Of a stretch of 64,000 nt of DNA, positions 41,365 through 49,950 are shown one piece after another (position 1 is the first letter of the stretch; the number at the start of each line of letters is the position of its first letter). A model generated the notes under the pieces. That model saw nothing but the letters and a program-made list of their open reading frames with translations, was not told where the DNA came from and made no database searches. The stretch is from Streptomyces iconiensis (GTDB lineage Bacteria; Actinomycetota; Actinomycetes; Streptomycetales; Streptomycetaceae), in the NCBI RefSeq assembly GCF_028657195.3, contig NZ_JANCPR020000013.1, positions 1-64,000 on the forward strand. The letters are read 5' to 3'. The position numbers and the translations under genes were made by a program.

Positions 41365-42184
41365 GGGTGTGCTGGCGCGGGCCGCGTGGGGGCTGCGGGC
41401 CTACGGGTTCATCGTCGCCATGTGGGTGCGCTCGACCATGGCGTACCGCGCCTCGTTCGCGATCATGCTGGCGGTCAGCTTCGCGACCACGTTTCTCGAC
41501 TTCGCCGCGATCATGATCATGTTCTCGCACGTGGAGGCGCTGGGCGGCTTCTCGCTGCCCGAGGTGGCGTTCCTGTACGGCACGTCCAGTGTCGCCTTCG
41601 GGCTGGCCGATCTGTTCCTGGGTCAGTTCGAGCGGATCGGCGGGCGGGTGCGTGACGGGACGATGGACCTGCTGCTGATGCGGCCCGTGCCGGTGCTCGT
41701 CCAGGTGGCGGCCGACCGCTTCGCGCTGCGCAGGCTCGGCAGGATCTCGCAGGGCGCGATGGTTCTGACCTGGTCGCTCTTCCAGCTCGATGTGGACTGG
41801 AACGTGGGCAGCGCGCTGATGGTGCTGGTGATGATCGTCAGCGGCGGCTGCATCTTCGGCTGCGTGTTCGTACTGGGCGGCGCCTTCCAGTTCTGGGCGC
41901 AGGACGCCTCCGAGGTGCAGAACGCCTTCACCTACGGCGGCACCACGCTGCTCCAGTACCCGCCGACGGTCTTCGGCAAGGACCTCGTGCGGGGCGTGAC
42001 GTTCGTGGTGCCGCTGGCCTTCGTCAACTGGATGCCCGCACTGCGCCTGTTGGGCCGCGACGATCCGCTGGGGCTGCCGGGCTGGGTGGACTTCGCCTCG
42101 CCGGCCGTGGCGCTGCTGTGCTGCGTCATCACGGGACTGGTGTGGCGCGCGGGACTGCGCGCCTACCGGAGTACAGGAAGCTGA
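41357..42184 (+). CDS. ABC-2 family transporter permease (second subunit)
   Basis: A 275-residue permease with six hydrophobic segments. The middle contains RVRDGTMDLLLMRPVPVLVQVAADRFALRRLGR, the counterpart of the coupling segment in the first permease. GTG 41357 overlaps the previous gene by eight bases, so the two are coupled. It is followed by the ATPase gene after seven bases. Confidence 0.9.
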   Translation: MAEGVLARAAWGLRAYGFIVAMWVRSTMAYRASFAIMLAVSFATTFLDFAAIMIMFSHVEALGGFSLPEVAFLYGTSSVAFGLADLFLGQFERIGGRVRDGTMDLLLMRPVPVLVQVAADRFALRRLGRISQGAMVLTWSLFQLDVDWNVGSALMVLVMIVSGGCIFGCVFVLGGAFQFWAQDASEVQNAFTYGGTTLLQYPPTVFGKDLVRGVTFVVPLAFVNWMPALRLLGRDDPLGLPGWVDFASPAVALLCCVITGLVWRAGLRAYRSTGS

Positions 42185-42191
42185 GGAAGGG

Positions 42192-43169
42192 ATGACCGGA
42201 GAGGAATCCGTGGACGACGACGGCTTCATCGACGTAAGAGAGCTGGAGAAGGTCTTCACGGTACGGCGCAGGAGCGGCTTCCTGCGGCGTACGACCAGCG
42301 AGGTGCGCGCGGTGGACGGCATCTCCTTCGCCGTGCCGCGCGGGGAGATGGTGGGCTTCATCGGGCCGAACGGCGCGGGCAAGTCGACCACGATCAAGAT
42401 GCTGACGGGCATCCTCACGCCCAGCGGCGGACGGCTGCGGGTGGCGGGGGTGGACCCCTGGAAGGAGCGTACGCAGCTGGTGCGGCGCATCGGCGTCGTC
42501 TTCGGGCAGCGCACCACCCTGTGGTGGGACCTGCCGCTGCGCGACTCCTACGCGCTCGTGAAGCGCATGTACCGCATCCCCGAGGCCCGCTACCGCGCCA
42601 ACCTGGAGCGCTGCGTCGAGCTGCTGGAGCTGGACGGGCTGCTCGAAGTACCGGTCAGGCAGCTCTCGCTGGGGCAGCGGATGCGGGGCGACATCACAGC
42701 GGCGCTGCTGCACGACCCCGACGTGCTCTACCTGGACGAGCCGACGATCGGGCTCGATGTGATCAGCAAGGCGCGGGTACGGGAGTTCCTGCTGAACCTG
42801 AACGCGGAGATGGGCACGACGGTCCTGCTGACCACGCACGACCTCAGCGACATCGAGTACCTGTGCAAGCGGGTCGTGGTCATCGACCACGGCCGCCTGA
42901 TGTACGACGGCGTGCTCGCGGGTCTGCACGAGGTGGGCAGCAGCGAACGGACGCTCGTGGTCGACCTGGAGCGTGAGATGCCTCCCATCGAGGGCGTGCA
43001 CGGCGCGCGCACCGTACGCACCGAGGGGCCGCGCCAGTGGCTCGCCTTCCCGGCGGCGGCGAGCGCGGCACCCCTGGTCTCCCAGGTCGCCGCCGGCTAC
43101 CCGCTCGTCGACCTCTCGATCAGGGAGCCCGACATCGAGGACGTCATCGCCCGCATGTACGCACGTTGA
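42192..43169 (+). CDS. ABC transporter ATP-binding protein (DrrA-like)
   Basis: A 325-residue ATPase. Walker A is GPNGAGKST, the signature is LSLGQRMRGD and Walker B is VLYLDEPTIGLD; the Q loop region is VFGQRTTLWWD. A C-terminal segment of about 90 residues follows the NBD, as in DrrA-like exporters. It completes the three-gene exporter. ATG 42192 follows GAAGGG. Confidence 0.94.
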   Translation: MTGEESVDDDGFIDVRELEKVFTVRRRSGFLRRTTSEVRAVDGISFAVPRGEMVGFIGPNGAGKSTTIKMLTGILTPSGGRLRVAGVDPWKERTQLVRRIGVVFGQRTTLWWDLPLRDSYALVKRMYRIPEARYRANLERCVELLELDGLLEVPVRQLSLGQRMRGDITAALLHDPDVLYLDEPTIGLDVISKARVREFLLNLNAEMGTTVLLTTHDLSDIEYLCKRVVVIDHGRLMYDGVLAGLHEVGSSERTLVVDLEREMPPIEGVHGARTVRTEGPRQWLAFPAAASAAPLVSQVAAGYPLVDLSIREPDIEDVIARMYAR

Positions 43170-43226
43170 GGGGGCCGTCGGACGAGTGCGGTGCCGAGGG
43201 CGGTGATTCCGGCTGACCCTCGCCGT

Positions 43227-43306
43227 CATGGCAGAGCGCCGTCATGGCAGAAGGGAGCCATGGCAGCCCGTCGCCATGACAGAAGGGGGCCATGACAGAG
43301 CAGAGC
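43227..43306. repeat. Five 16-bp tandem units beginning CATGRCAG
   Basis: CATGGCAG or CATGACAG starts at 43227, 43243, 43259, 43275 and 43291, exactly 16 bp apart. The other half of each unit is less conserved (for example AAGGGAGC). The array lies between the ABC operon and a terminator. Confidence 0.85.
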
Positions 43307-43334
43307 CGCAGGGGCCAGGCCCCTGCGGCTCTGC
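43300..43334. terminator. 15-bp bidirectional terminator
   Basis: GCAGAGCCGCAGGGG-CCAGG-CCCCTGCGGCTCTGC, in arms 43300-43314 and 43320-43334, is a perfect 15-bp stem. It lies between the convergent ABC operon and the SGNH gene. Confidence 0.8.
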
Positions 43335-43341
43335 GGAGTCG

Positions 43342-43416
43342 GCCTCACAGCTTGGCCGGGCTGGAAGCCTCACAGCTTGGCCGGGCTGGAAGCCTCACAG
43401 CTTCGCCGGGCTGGAG
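43342..43416. repeat. Three 25-bp tandem copies of the SGNH gene 3' end
   Basis: 43342-43366, 43367-43391 and 43392-43416 are near-identical (GCCTCACAGCTTGGCCGGG then CTGGAA). The third is the true 3' end of the SGNH gene with its stop codon; the others are downstream duplications of the last codons and stop. Confidence 0.9.
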
Positions 43417-44705
43417 CCCTTCAGCGTCTTGAGGTCCAGGGCCTGCGCCATGGCGCGGTAGCCGTTGTCGCTGGGGTGGAGGTGATCACCCGAGTCGTAG
43501 GCGACGCGCAGGCGTTCGGGGCGCGCGGGGTCGCGGAGGGCGGCGTCGAAGTCCACGACGGCGTCGAAGACCTTGCCCTGCCGTATCTTCTCGTTGACTC
43601 CCTGGCGTACCGCGTCCAGCCGGGGCGTGTAGCCCCGGTGGCCGCCGAAAGGCGTGAGCGTGGAGCCGATGACGCGCAGGCCGCGCGCGTGCGCCTGGCG
43701 CACGAGGTCGCGCAGACCGTCGACGATCCGCTGCGGGTCCCGCTGGCGCGGGGGCTTGATGACGTCGTTCAGGCCCATCTCGATGACCACGGCCTTCACT
43801 CCCGTACGGGAGAGGATGTCGCGGTTCATGCGGGACAGCGCGCTCGGGCCGTTGTTGGGCGAGTACTTGCTGCCGTCCACCAGGACACGGTTGCCGCTCA
43901 CGCCGCCGTTGAGCACGCTCAGCCGGGGCGCGTCCCGCTCGGTGCGCAGCCGCTCGGCGAGGAAGTCCGTCCAGCGGCGGTTGGCGCCGGGGCTTGAGGT
44001 GATGCCGTCGGTGATCGAGTCACCGAGCACGGCGACGGCGCCGTCGGTCTCGGCACTCCAGACGTCGACGCCGGTGAGGTAACGCCAGTACGGGCTCTGC
44101 TGGTTGAAGGCCGTGCCGCCGGTCTCCTCGGCCCTGTCGCCCTCGGCGACGTAGCTGGTCTGACGTGCGTACGGGTGGTACGTGACGGGGCCCGAGGTGC
44201 TGGGCGAGTAGGTGGTGATCAACAGGTCGGCGGCGTGCGGCACATTGAGCCTGACCGCGTCGCTGGTGACCTCGCCGCCGGCGGGGATGGTGACCGTGGG
44301 CTTGTTGCCGAAGCTGAGGCGGCGCATCGTGCCCGCTGCGGCCGTCGGGTTGCTCGGGGCAGCCGCGAGGGCGATGGACGCGTGCGTGACGGTCAGCGGG
44401 CGGTTGCCGAACAGGTTGGAGAGCCGGATACGGGCACCGCTGCCGCCGACGGAGGTGTGCACCACGTTCCGTATCGACATGTCCGCGTAGCCGTCGCGGG
44501 TGCGGGGCTCGGCCGCAGCGGGGGAAGCGGACCAGGTGCCGACCCAGTTGCCCGACGAGGCGGGTGCGGCGGAGTTGCGCGCCTGCGGGGAATCACCGTT
44601 CAGCCCGTCATCGCTGCTGCCGACGCCGATGAAGACCGCGGTCGAGACGAGGACCACGAGCGCCGCAAGGCCGGCGAGCAGGGCATAACCCATGTTCCTG
44701 GTCAT
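43395..44705 (-). CDS. SGNH/GDSL-family hydrolase, secreted or membrane-anchored
   Basis: A 436-residue hydrolase with an N-terminal membrane or signal helix (about 5-28). After a beta-rich region (about 50-210) comes an SGNH domain: block I GDSIT with Ser230, block II GGVSGNR, block III GLND, and block V with DHLHPSDNG (Asp/His). It probably de-esterifies an acyl or acetyl group on an extracellular carbohydrate or lipid. The start at 44705 follows GAGGAGAA. The 3' end is repeated downstream. Confidence 0.92.
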   Translation of the reverse strand: MTRNMGYALLAGLAALVVLVSTAVFIGVGSSDDGLNGDSPQARNSAAPASSGNWVGTWSASPAAAEPRTRDGYADMSIRNVVHTSVGGSGARIRLSNLFGNRPLTVTHASIALAAAPSNPTAAAGTMRRLSFGNKPTVTIPAGGEVTSDAVRLNVPHAADLLITTYSPSTSGPVTYHPYARQTSYVAEGDRAEETGGTAFNQQSPYWRYLTGVDVWSAETDGAVAVLGDSITDGITSSPGANRRWTDFLAERLRTERDAPRLSVLNGGVSGNRVLVDGSKYSPNNGPSALSRMNRDILSRTGVKAVVIEMGLNDVIKPPRQRDPQRIVDGLRDLVRQAHARGLRVIGSTLTPFGGHRGYTPRLDAVRQGVNEKIRQGKVFDAVVDFDAALRDPARPERLRVAYDSGDHLHPSDNGYRAMAQALDLKTLKGSSPAKL

Positions 44706-45058
44706 GCGCGATGTTTCTCCTCGGGCTGACGGAGCCCGGGGCTCCGAGTGGTCGGCGGTCTCATGATCCCACGATCGGCGTGCTGCCCCCGGCCTGGGGG
44801 CCGTGGACCGGGCGGTCGGAGACGAGGGGTGTGCGGGCGCATCCTTGCCGGAGATCACCGTCACCCGAACACACAGACGCCGAAAAGGGCTGATCCGTTC
44901 CCTCCCGGTTACCGCGGGGGAGAATGGCCCGGGGACGCTCCGGGTGAAGATGACATTTGGGGCTGTGCTCTTCGATGAGCCTGTTGAACTGGCCTTTCCG
45001 GCGGCGACCCCCTGGAGGATGGGGGTACGCGGGGCGGTCCAGGGGACGGTTGGAGCGG
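44706..45058. other. 353-bp divergent intergenic region
   Basis: Contains the leaders of the SGNH gene and the DUF445 gene. A GCCCCC-GGCCT-GGGGGC hairpin lies at 44785-44801 and a GGTTACCGCGG stretch near 44908-44920. No gene or known regulatory motif was recognised. Confidence 0.55.
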
Positions 45059-46639
45059 ATGGAACGGACAAATAAGGGCGAGCTGCCTAGGCGTGATGAT
45101 GCCCACGTGAGAGCTGTCACACGCGGCGAATCCGATGCCGTGGACACCGAGAGAAATGGCTCGGACACGCTGGGCCATTCGGGGCCGGTGGGCCCCAACG
45201 GGCAAGGGGGGTACGGCGGATCGGGCTCAGGGGCCGGACCGGACTCCGGAGCCGGACCGGGCGCGGGGGCCGGTCCGGGAGCCGGCACCGGGTCAGGACC
45301 GGGGGGCGGGTCGGGCGACAGCACCGGTGGCGCCGGAGCGCCGGGCAGGGCCGGCGGCCCCGGACGCTTCGGCGGGCCAGGGGCGTTCACGCCGGCCGAC
45401 GAGGAACGGCGGCGCGGCGTACGGCGGATGAAGACCATCGCGACCGGCGCGCTGCTGCTCATGGCGACCGTCTTCGTCCTGGCCAAGTGGGCGGGGCACG
45501 CGGGCGCCGGGACCTGGACGGGTTACGTCGCCGCAGCCGCGGAGGCCGGGATGGTGGGCGCGCTCGCCGACTGGTTCGCGGTCACCGCGCTCTTCCGGCA
45601 CCCCATGGGCATCCCGATCCCGCACACCGCGATCATCCCCACCAAGAAGGACCAACTCGGCCAGAGCCTCGGCGACTTCGTGGGCGAGAACTTCCTCTCC
45701 GGCGAGGTGGTCCGGGTACGGCTGCGTGCCGTCGGTATCGGCAGCAGGCTCGGCGCCTGGCTCGCTGAGCCCGCGCACGCCGACCGGGTCACCGCCGAGC
45801 TGGCCACCGCGCTGCGCGGCGCGCTGACCGTACTGCGCGACTCCGACGTCCAGGCCATCGTCAGCGAGGCCATCACGCGGCGGGCGCACGCGCAGGAGAT
45901 CGCGCCGGGGCTCGGCGCGATGCTGGAGAAGATCGTCGCGGACGGCGGGCACCGGCGCATCGTCGACCTGGTGTGCGTACGGGCGGCCGACTGGCTGGAC
46001 GAGCACGGCGACTCGGTCATGGACGCCGTCGCGGGGGGTGCGCCCGGCTGGACACCGAAGTTCGTCGACCGCAAGGTCGGTGAGCGCGTCTACCGTGAAC
46101 TGCTGCGCTTCGTGCAGGAGATGCGGGACATGCCCGACCACCCCGCGCGGGGCGCCGTCGACCGCTTCCTGTCCGACTTCGCCGGTGACCTCAAGTCCGA
46201 CCCCGCCACCAGGGCGCGCGTGGAGCGGCTCAAGAACGAGGTGATCAGCAGGGGCGAGGTGCAGGACCTGATCGCCTCGGCGTGGAGCGCCGTACGGGCC
46301 ATGCTCGTCGCCGCGGCCGAGGACGAGCGCAGCGAGCTGCGGGTACGCGCACGGGCTGCGCTGCTGTCGCTCGGCAAGCGGATGTCCGAGGACGGGCGGC
46401 TCCAGGGCAAGGTGGACGGCTGGGTGGAGGGGGCCGCCGTTTACCTGGTGACCACCTACCGGGACGAGATCACCTCACTGATCTCCGAGACGGTGGCCTC
46501 CTGGGACGCGGAGCACACCTCGAAGAAGATCGAGGCCCACATCGGCAGGGACCTCCAGTTCATCCGCATCAACGGCACGGTCGTCGGCTCCCTGGCGGGG
46601 CTCGTCATCTACACGGTGGCGCGGCTGCTGGGCGGCTGA
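45059..46639 (+). CDS. DUF445 family membrane protein
   Basis: A 526-residue protein. The first 120 residues are Gly/Ala/Pro low complexity (GAGPGAGAGPG repeats). Then come one or two membrane segments (about 125-160) with AAAAEAGMVGALADWFAVTALFRHP, typical of DUF445/YjiN. A long helical region and a C-terminal membrane helix follow. ATG 45059 lies four bases after GGAG; later in-frame starts exist before the Gly region. The function is unknown. Confidence 0.88.
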   Translation: MERTNKGELPRRDDAHVRAVTRGESDAVDTERNGSDTLGHSGPVGPNGQGGYGGSGSGAGPDSGAGPGAGAGPGAGTGSGPGGGSGDSTGGAGAPGRAGGPGRFGGPGAFTPADEERRRGVRRMKTIATGALLLMATVFVLAKWAGHAGAGTWTGYVAAAAEAGMVGALADWFAVTALFRHPMGIPIPHTAIIPTKKDQLGQSLGDFVGENFLSGEVVRVRLRAVGIGSRLGAWLAEPAHADRVTAELATALRGALTVLRDSDVQAIVSEAITRRAHAQEIAPGLGAMLEKIVADGGHRRIVDLVCVRAADWLDEHGDSVMDAVAGGAPGWTPKFVDRKVGERVYRELLRFVQEMRDMPDHPARGAVDRFLSDFAGDLKSDPATRARVERLKNEVISRGEVQDLIASAWSAVRAMLVAAAEDERSELRVRARAALLSLGKRMSEDGRLQGKVDGWVEGAAVYLVTTYRDEITSLISETVASWDAEHTSKKIEAHIGRDLQFIRINGTVVGSLAGLVIYTVARLLGG

Positions 46640-46737
46640 GGCACGGCGTACCGGGTCGCGGTCCAGTAGGTGAACCGGGTCTTGTGGATCTGAACGGCCT
46701 CTTGGAGGATCGTCTGATTCGCCTGGAGGGGAGACAC

Positions 46738-47619
46738 GTGAAACTGCTGCGCGTCGGATCGGCCGGGGCTGAACGCCCCGCGCTGCTGGACCAGTCAGGA
46801 ACGCTGCGTGACCTGTCGGGGATCGTGCCCGACATCGACGGTGCCCTGCTCAGTGACGGTGCCGCGCTGGAGCGGGTGCGCGCGGTCGCCGAGTCGGGCA
46901 CGCTGCCCGAACTGCCCGCTCTCCCGGGAGCGGAGGCGGGACCCGAGAGCCTGCGCATCGGGGCGCCCGTCGCCCGCATCGGCAAGATCGTGTGCATCGG
47001 GCTGAACTACCACGACCACGCACGCGAGACGGGGGCGGCCGTCCCCGGGGAGCCGATCCTCTTCATGAAGGCCCCCGACACCGTCGTGGGCCCGCACGAC
47101 ACGGTGCTCGTACCGCGCCGCAGCCAGAAGACCGACTGGGAGGTCGAACTGGCCGTCGTCATCGGCCGCACCGCGCGCTATCTGGACTCCCACGAGGAGG
47201 CACTGGCCTGCGTCGCCGGATACGCGGTCGCCAACGACGTGTCCGAGCGCGAGTTCCAGATCGAACGCGGCGGACAGTGGGACAAGGGCAAGAACTGCGA
47301 GACGTTCAATCCGCTCGGCCCCTGGCTGGTCACGGCCGACGAGGTCCCCGACCCACAGGCGCTCGCGATGCGTCTGTGGGTCAACGGCGAACTCCGCCAG
47401 AACGGCACGTCGGCCGACCAGATCTTCCCGGTGGCCGAAGTGGTGCGCTACCTCAGCCAGTTCATGACCCTCTACCCGGGCGACGTCATCAACACCGGCA
47501 CCCCGGCAGGCGTCGCCATGGGCATGGACGAGCCCAAGCCGTATCTGCGCGACGGCGATGTCGTCGAGCTGGAGATCGAGGGCCTCGGCAGCCAGCGGCA
47601 GGTCATGAAGACCGCGTGA
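46738..47619 (+). CDS. Fumarylacetoacetate hydrolase family protein
   Basis: A 293-residue FAH-fold enzyme. IGKIVCIGLNYHDHARETG, TDWEVELAVVIGR (with metal-binding Glu) and VSEREFQIERGGQWDKGK are family segments; the end is DGDVVELEIEGLGSQ. Relatives hydrolyse or isomerise 2-hydroxy-dienoates, oxaloacetate or related carbon-carbon bonds in aromatic or sugar catabolism. GTG 46738 follows GGAGGGGAG. Its 3' end overlaps the convergent Gfo/Idh gene by 17 bp. Confidence 0.92.
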   Translation: MKLLRVGSAGAERPALLDQSGTLRDLSGIVPDIDGALLSDGAALERVRAVAESGTLPELPALPGAEAGPESLRIGAPVARIGKIVCIGLNYHDHARETGAAVPGEPILFMKAPDTVVGPHDTVLVPRRSQKTDWEVELAVVIGRTARYLDSHEEALACVAGYAVANDVSEREFQIERGGQWDKGKNCETFNPLGPWLVTADEVPDPQALAMRLWVNGELRQNGTSADQIFPVAEVVRYLSQFMTLYPGDVINTGTPAGVAMGMDEPKPYLRDGDVVELEIEGLGSQRQVMKTA

Positions 47620-48670
47620 ACGACCGCGCCGTCTCCAGCACCTGAAGAGCAGCCGCCGCCTCGTGCGCCGTCACGGGCGGCGGCGTGCCCTCGCGCAGTG
47701 CGGCGGCCACCGCGTCGTAGAACGCCGGGTAGTCGCCGTCCAGCGTCGGCACCGTACGCGTCTCGTCCAGGGCACCCAGCGTGCCCCACGCCGACTCAGG
47801 CTCCACGCCCCACGGCACGCCCTCAGCGGGCCGCGCGCCTTCCCGCAGCGCCGCCTCCTGCGGATCGAGCCCGTACTTCACGTACGCGGAGCGGCTGCCC
47901 AGCACCCGGAAGCGCGGGCCCAGCTGGGCTGCCGTCGCGCTCATCCACAGGTGGGAGCGCACGCCGTTCTCGTGGGTGATCGCGATGAACGTGTCGTCGT
48001 CCGCCTCCGCACCGGCGCGGCGTACGTCCGACTCCGCGTACACCGAGGCGGCGGGACCGAAGAGGGTCAGCGCCTGGTCGACCAGGTGGCTGCCCAGGTC
48101 GTACAGCAGCCCCCCGATCTCCTCCGGGTCGCCCGACTCGCGCCAGCCGCCCTTCGGCTTCGGCCGCCACCGCTCGAACCGTGACTCGAAACGGTGCACC
48201 TCACCCAGCGCGTCCTCGGCCAGCAGCGAGCGCAGCGTGAGGAAGTCGTTGTCCCAGCGCCTGTTCTGGAAGGGCGCCAGCAGCAGCCCGCGCGCGTCCG
48301 CCAGCTCGGCCAGCTCCCGTGCCTCGGCCGCAGTCGCCGCCAGCGGCTTGTCCACCACCGCCGGCAGCCCCGCCTCCAACGCACGCCGGGCCAGCGGCAC
48401 ATGAGTACGGTTCGGGGTCGCGATCACCACCAGATCGAGCCTGCCGGGCTCGGCGAACAGCTCGTCGGCCGACGCCACCACCCGTACGAGGCCGTCGGGC
48501 CCACCCGCTGTACGGGCCCTCTCCTGGCGCTCGGGATCGGAGGTGACGACGGTGTCCAGGGCCAGCCCCGGAGTGGAAGCGAGGAGCGGCGCGTGAAAGA
48601 CGGAGCCCGCCAGTCCGTAGCCCAGGAGGCCGACGCGGAGCGGGGTGACGGAGGAGTCCATACGGTTCAT
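47603..48670 (-). CDS. Gfo/Idh/MocA-family oxidoreductase
   Basis: A 355-residue NAD(P)-dependent oxidoreductase. The Rossmann start LRVGLLGYGLAGSVFHAP and the catalytic-type VDKPLA (EKP variant) are followed by a beta-sheet C-terminal domain. Substrates are usually sugars or their derivatives. The start at 48670 is preferred over 48736 because the Rossmann motif follows soon; ATG 48661 is also possible. It converges with the FAH gene with a 17-bp overlap, and is divergent from the GntR gene. Confidence 0.92.
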   Translation of the reverse strand: MNRMDSSVTPLRVGLLGYGLAGSVFHAPLLASTPGLALDTVVTSDPERQERARTAGGPDGLVRVVASADELFAEPGRLDLVVIATPNRTHVPLARRALEAGLPAVVDKPLAATAAEARELAELADARGLLLAPFQNRRWDNDFLTLRSLLAEDALGEVHRFESRFERWRPKPKGGWRESGDPEEIGGLLYDLGSHLVDQALTLFGPAASVYAESDVRRAGAEADDDTFIAITHENGVRSHLWMSATAAQLGPRFRVLGSRSAYVKYGLDPQEAALREGARPAEGVPWGVEPESAWGTLGALDETRTVPTLDGDYPAFYDAVAAALREGTPPPVTAHEAAAALQVLETARSFTRSS

Positions 48671-48784
48671 GCGCCTACCCTCGCAAAGCGGAGCACCATG
48701 AGCACGGTCCGGCCCACACGCACGGCGTGCCCGCACCCACAGCTCACCGAGGAAGGCGCCCCGCGTGCCTGCGAAGATGCCAGC

Positions 48785-49567
48785 GTGGCTACCTCACGCG
48801 AAAGCACCGTGCCCTACGAGATCCCCGCCGACGGAGCAGCCCCCGTCCGTGCGGGCATACCCGAGCACGGGCGGGTTCCCAAGTACTACTGGCTGAAGGC
48901 CCGCATCGCCCCCCTCCTGGAAGAACTCGGCGAGGGCGAGCCGTTGCCCACCGAACGCGAACTGGCCCTGCGCTACGAAGTGGCGCGCGAGACCGTACGC
49001 CAGGCGCTGCGCGAACTCCTCCTGGAAGGCCGCCTGCGGCGCGCGGGACGCGGCACCGTCGTAGCGGGCCCCAAGCTGGAGCAGCCGCTCGCCCTCGCCA
49101 GCTACACCGAGGGCGTACGCAAACAGGGCCGCGTACCCGGCCGCACACTCATCGGCCTCTCCCGCCACGCCTGCCCCGGCGACCTCGCGCGCGAACTGGG
49201 CATCGCGCCCGGTGACAGCATCTGGCACCTGGAACGCGTGCTGTTCGCCGACGACGAGCGGGTGGGCCTGGAGAGCACGTACATCGCCGTCGCCCGCGTA
49301 CCTGACCTGTCACGGGACTTCGACCCCGACTCGTCCTTCTACGGCTACCTGCGCGAACGGCTCGGCCTCCGCTTCGGCGACGCCGACGAACGCCTCGAAA
49401 CCGTCCTGGCCACCCCCCGAGAAGCCCTCCTCATCGGCACACCCCCCGCCCTCCCCATGCTCCTCATCCACCGCCTCTCCCGAGACCCCGCCGGACTCCC
49501 CCTGGAACGCGTCCGAGCCCTGTACCGCGGAGACCGCTTCAGCTTCTCCGTCCACCTCCACGGCTGA
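48785..49567 (+). CDS. GntR-family (HutC/UTRA) regulator
   Basis: A 260-residue regulator. Residues about 25-95 are a winged helix (LPTERELALRYEVARETVRQALRELLLEGRLRRAGRGT); residues about 105-258 are a UTRA ligand domain as in PhnF, HutC and DasR. GTG 48785 is the start. It precedes the phosphonate-type cluster on the same strand, so it probably controls that cluster by sensing a phosphonate or its amine; that is inferred from position and family. Confidence 0.9.
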   Translation: MATSRESTVPYEIPADGAAPVRAGIPEHGRVPKYYWLKARIAPLLEELGEGEPLPTERELALRYEVARETVRQALRELLLEGRLRRAGRGTVVAGPKLEQPLALASYTEGVRKQGRVPGRTLIGLSRHACPGDLARELGIAPGDSIWHLERVLFADDERVGLESTYIAVARVPDLSRDFDPDSSFYGYLRERLGLRFGDADERLETVLATPREALLIGTPPALPMLLIHRLSRDPAGLPLERVRALYRGDRFSFSVHLHG

Positions 49568-49709
49568 CCCCTGGCGGGGAGCACCCCGCCACGTGCCCCT
49601 CGCCACGGAGTAACCAACATTGCACCTCCCCTGAACAGGCCCTATTTCTCCCCACGTTGGAGCCCCAGCACTTCAGACCAGGCCCGGATACGGGCGGGGG
49701 AGTCCAGAG

Positions 49710-49726
49710 GGGGCGGAGCCCCTTTT
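49710..49726 (+). terminator. Intrinsic terminator after GntR gene
   Basis: GGGGC-GGA-GCCCC followed by TTTT (49710-49726) has the classic stem plus T-run form. Confidence 0.75.
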
Positions 49727-49741
49727 GGCGGGGGGATTGCC

Positions 49742-49801
49742 GGGGGGCGGAGCCCCCCGACGCCCGGCCGGCGAGGCCAACGGGGAAAGGGGCGAAGCCC
49801 C
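49742..49801. repeat. Two more GGGGC-type hairpins
   Basis: GGGGGGC-GGA-GCCCCCC at 49742-49758 and GGGGC-GAA-GCCCC at 49789-49801 repeat the form of the terminator before them. Such hairpins are common between Streptomyces genes; their stacking in 90 bp is unusual. Confidence 0.7.
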
Positions 49802-49868
49802 ATTAGGAACGGGAAGGGGCTTCAAACCACAGGAACCACAACGGGAAGGCCCGAGACGATCTCGTACT

Positions 49869-49880
49869 GGTAACGGGTCT
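49869..49880. promoter_or_regulatory. Shared 12-bp motif, copy 1 (FAD oxidase operon)
   Basis: GGTAACGGGTCT is followed by AGCCC, giving GGGTCTAGCCC. The same 12 bases occur at 56313-56324 before the phosphodiesterase gene. The GGTCT-centred dyad resembles operators of HutC-type GntR regulators such as DasR (GGTCTAGACC). It is 71 bp upstream of the FAD oxidase start. Confidence 0.55.
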
Positions 49881-49950
49881 AGCCCAAAGTTGCGACCCCG
49901 TTTACCCACCCGTCGCCACCCAGACACCCCCCACAGCGACCGTTCCCCCC

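Larger units (their letters stand above)
49568..49950. other. 383-bp gap with hairpin array before phosphonate-type operon
   Basis: Holds a terminator at 49710-49726, two more GGGGC-type hairpins (49742-49758 and 49789-49801), and a shared 12-bp motif at 49869-49880. Nothing coding was seen. The 80 bp before the next start are C-rich without a Shine-Dalgarno. Confidence 0.6.

Noticed and set aside
43227..43416. Possible CRISPR array
   Set aside because: Repeats are strictly contiguous 16-bp and 25-bp tandem units with no unique spacers, and no cas genes are nearby.
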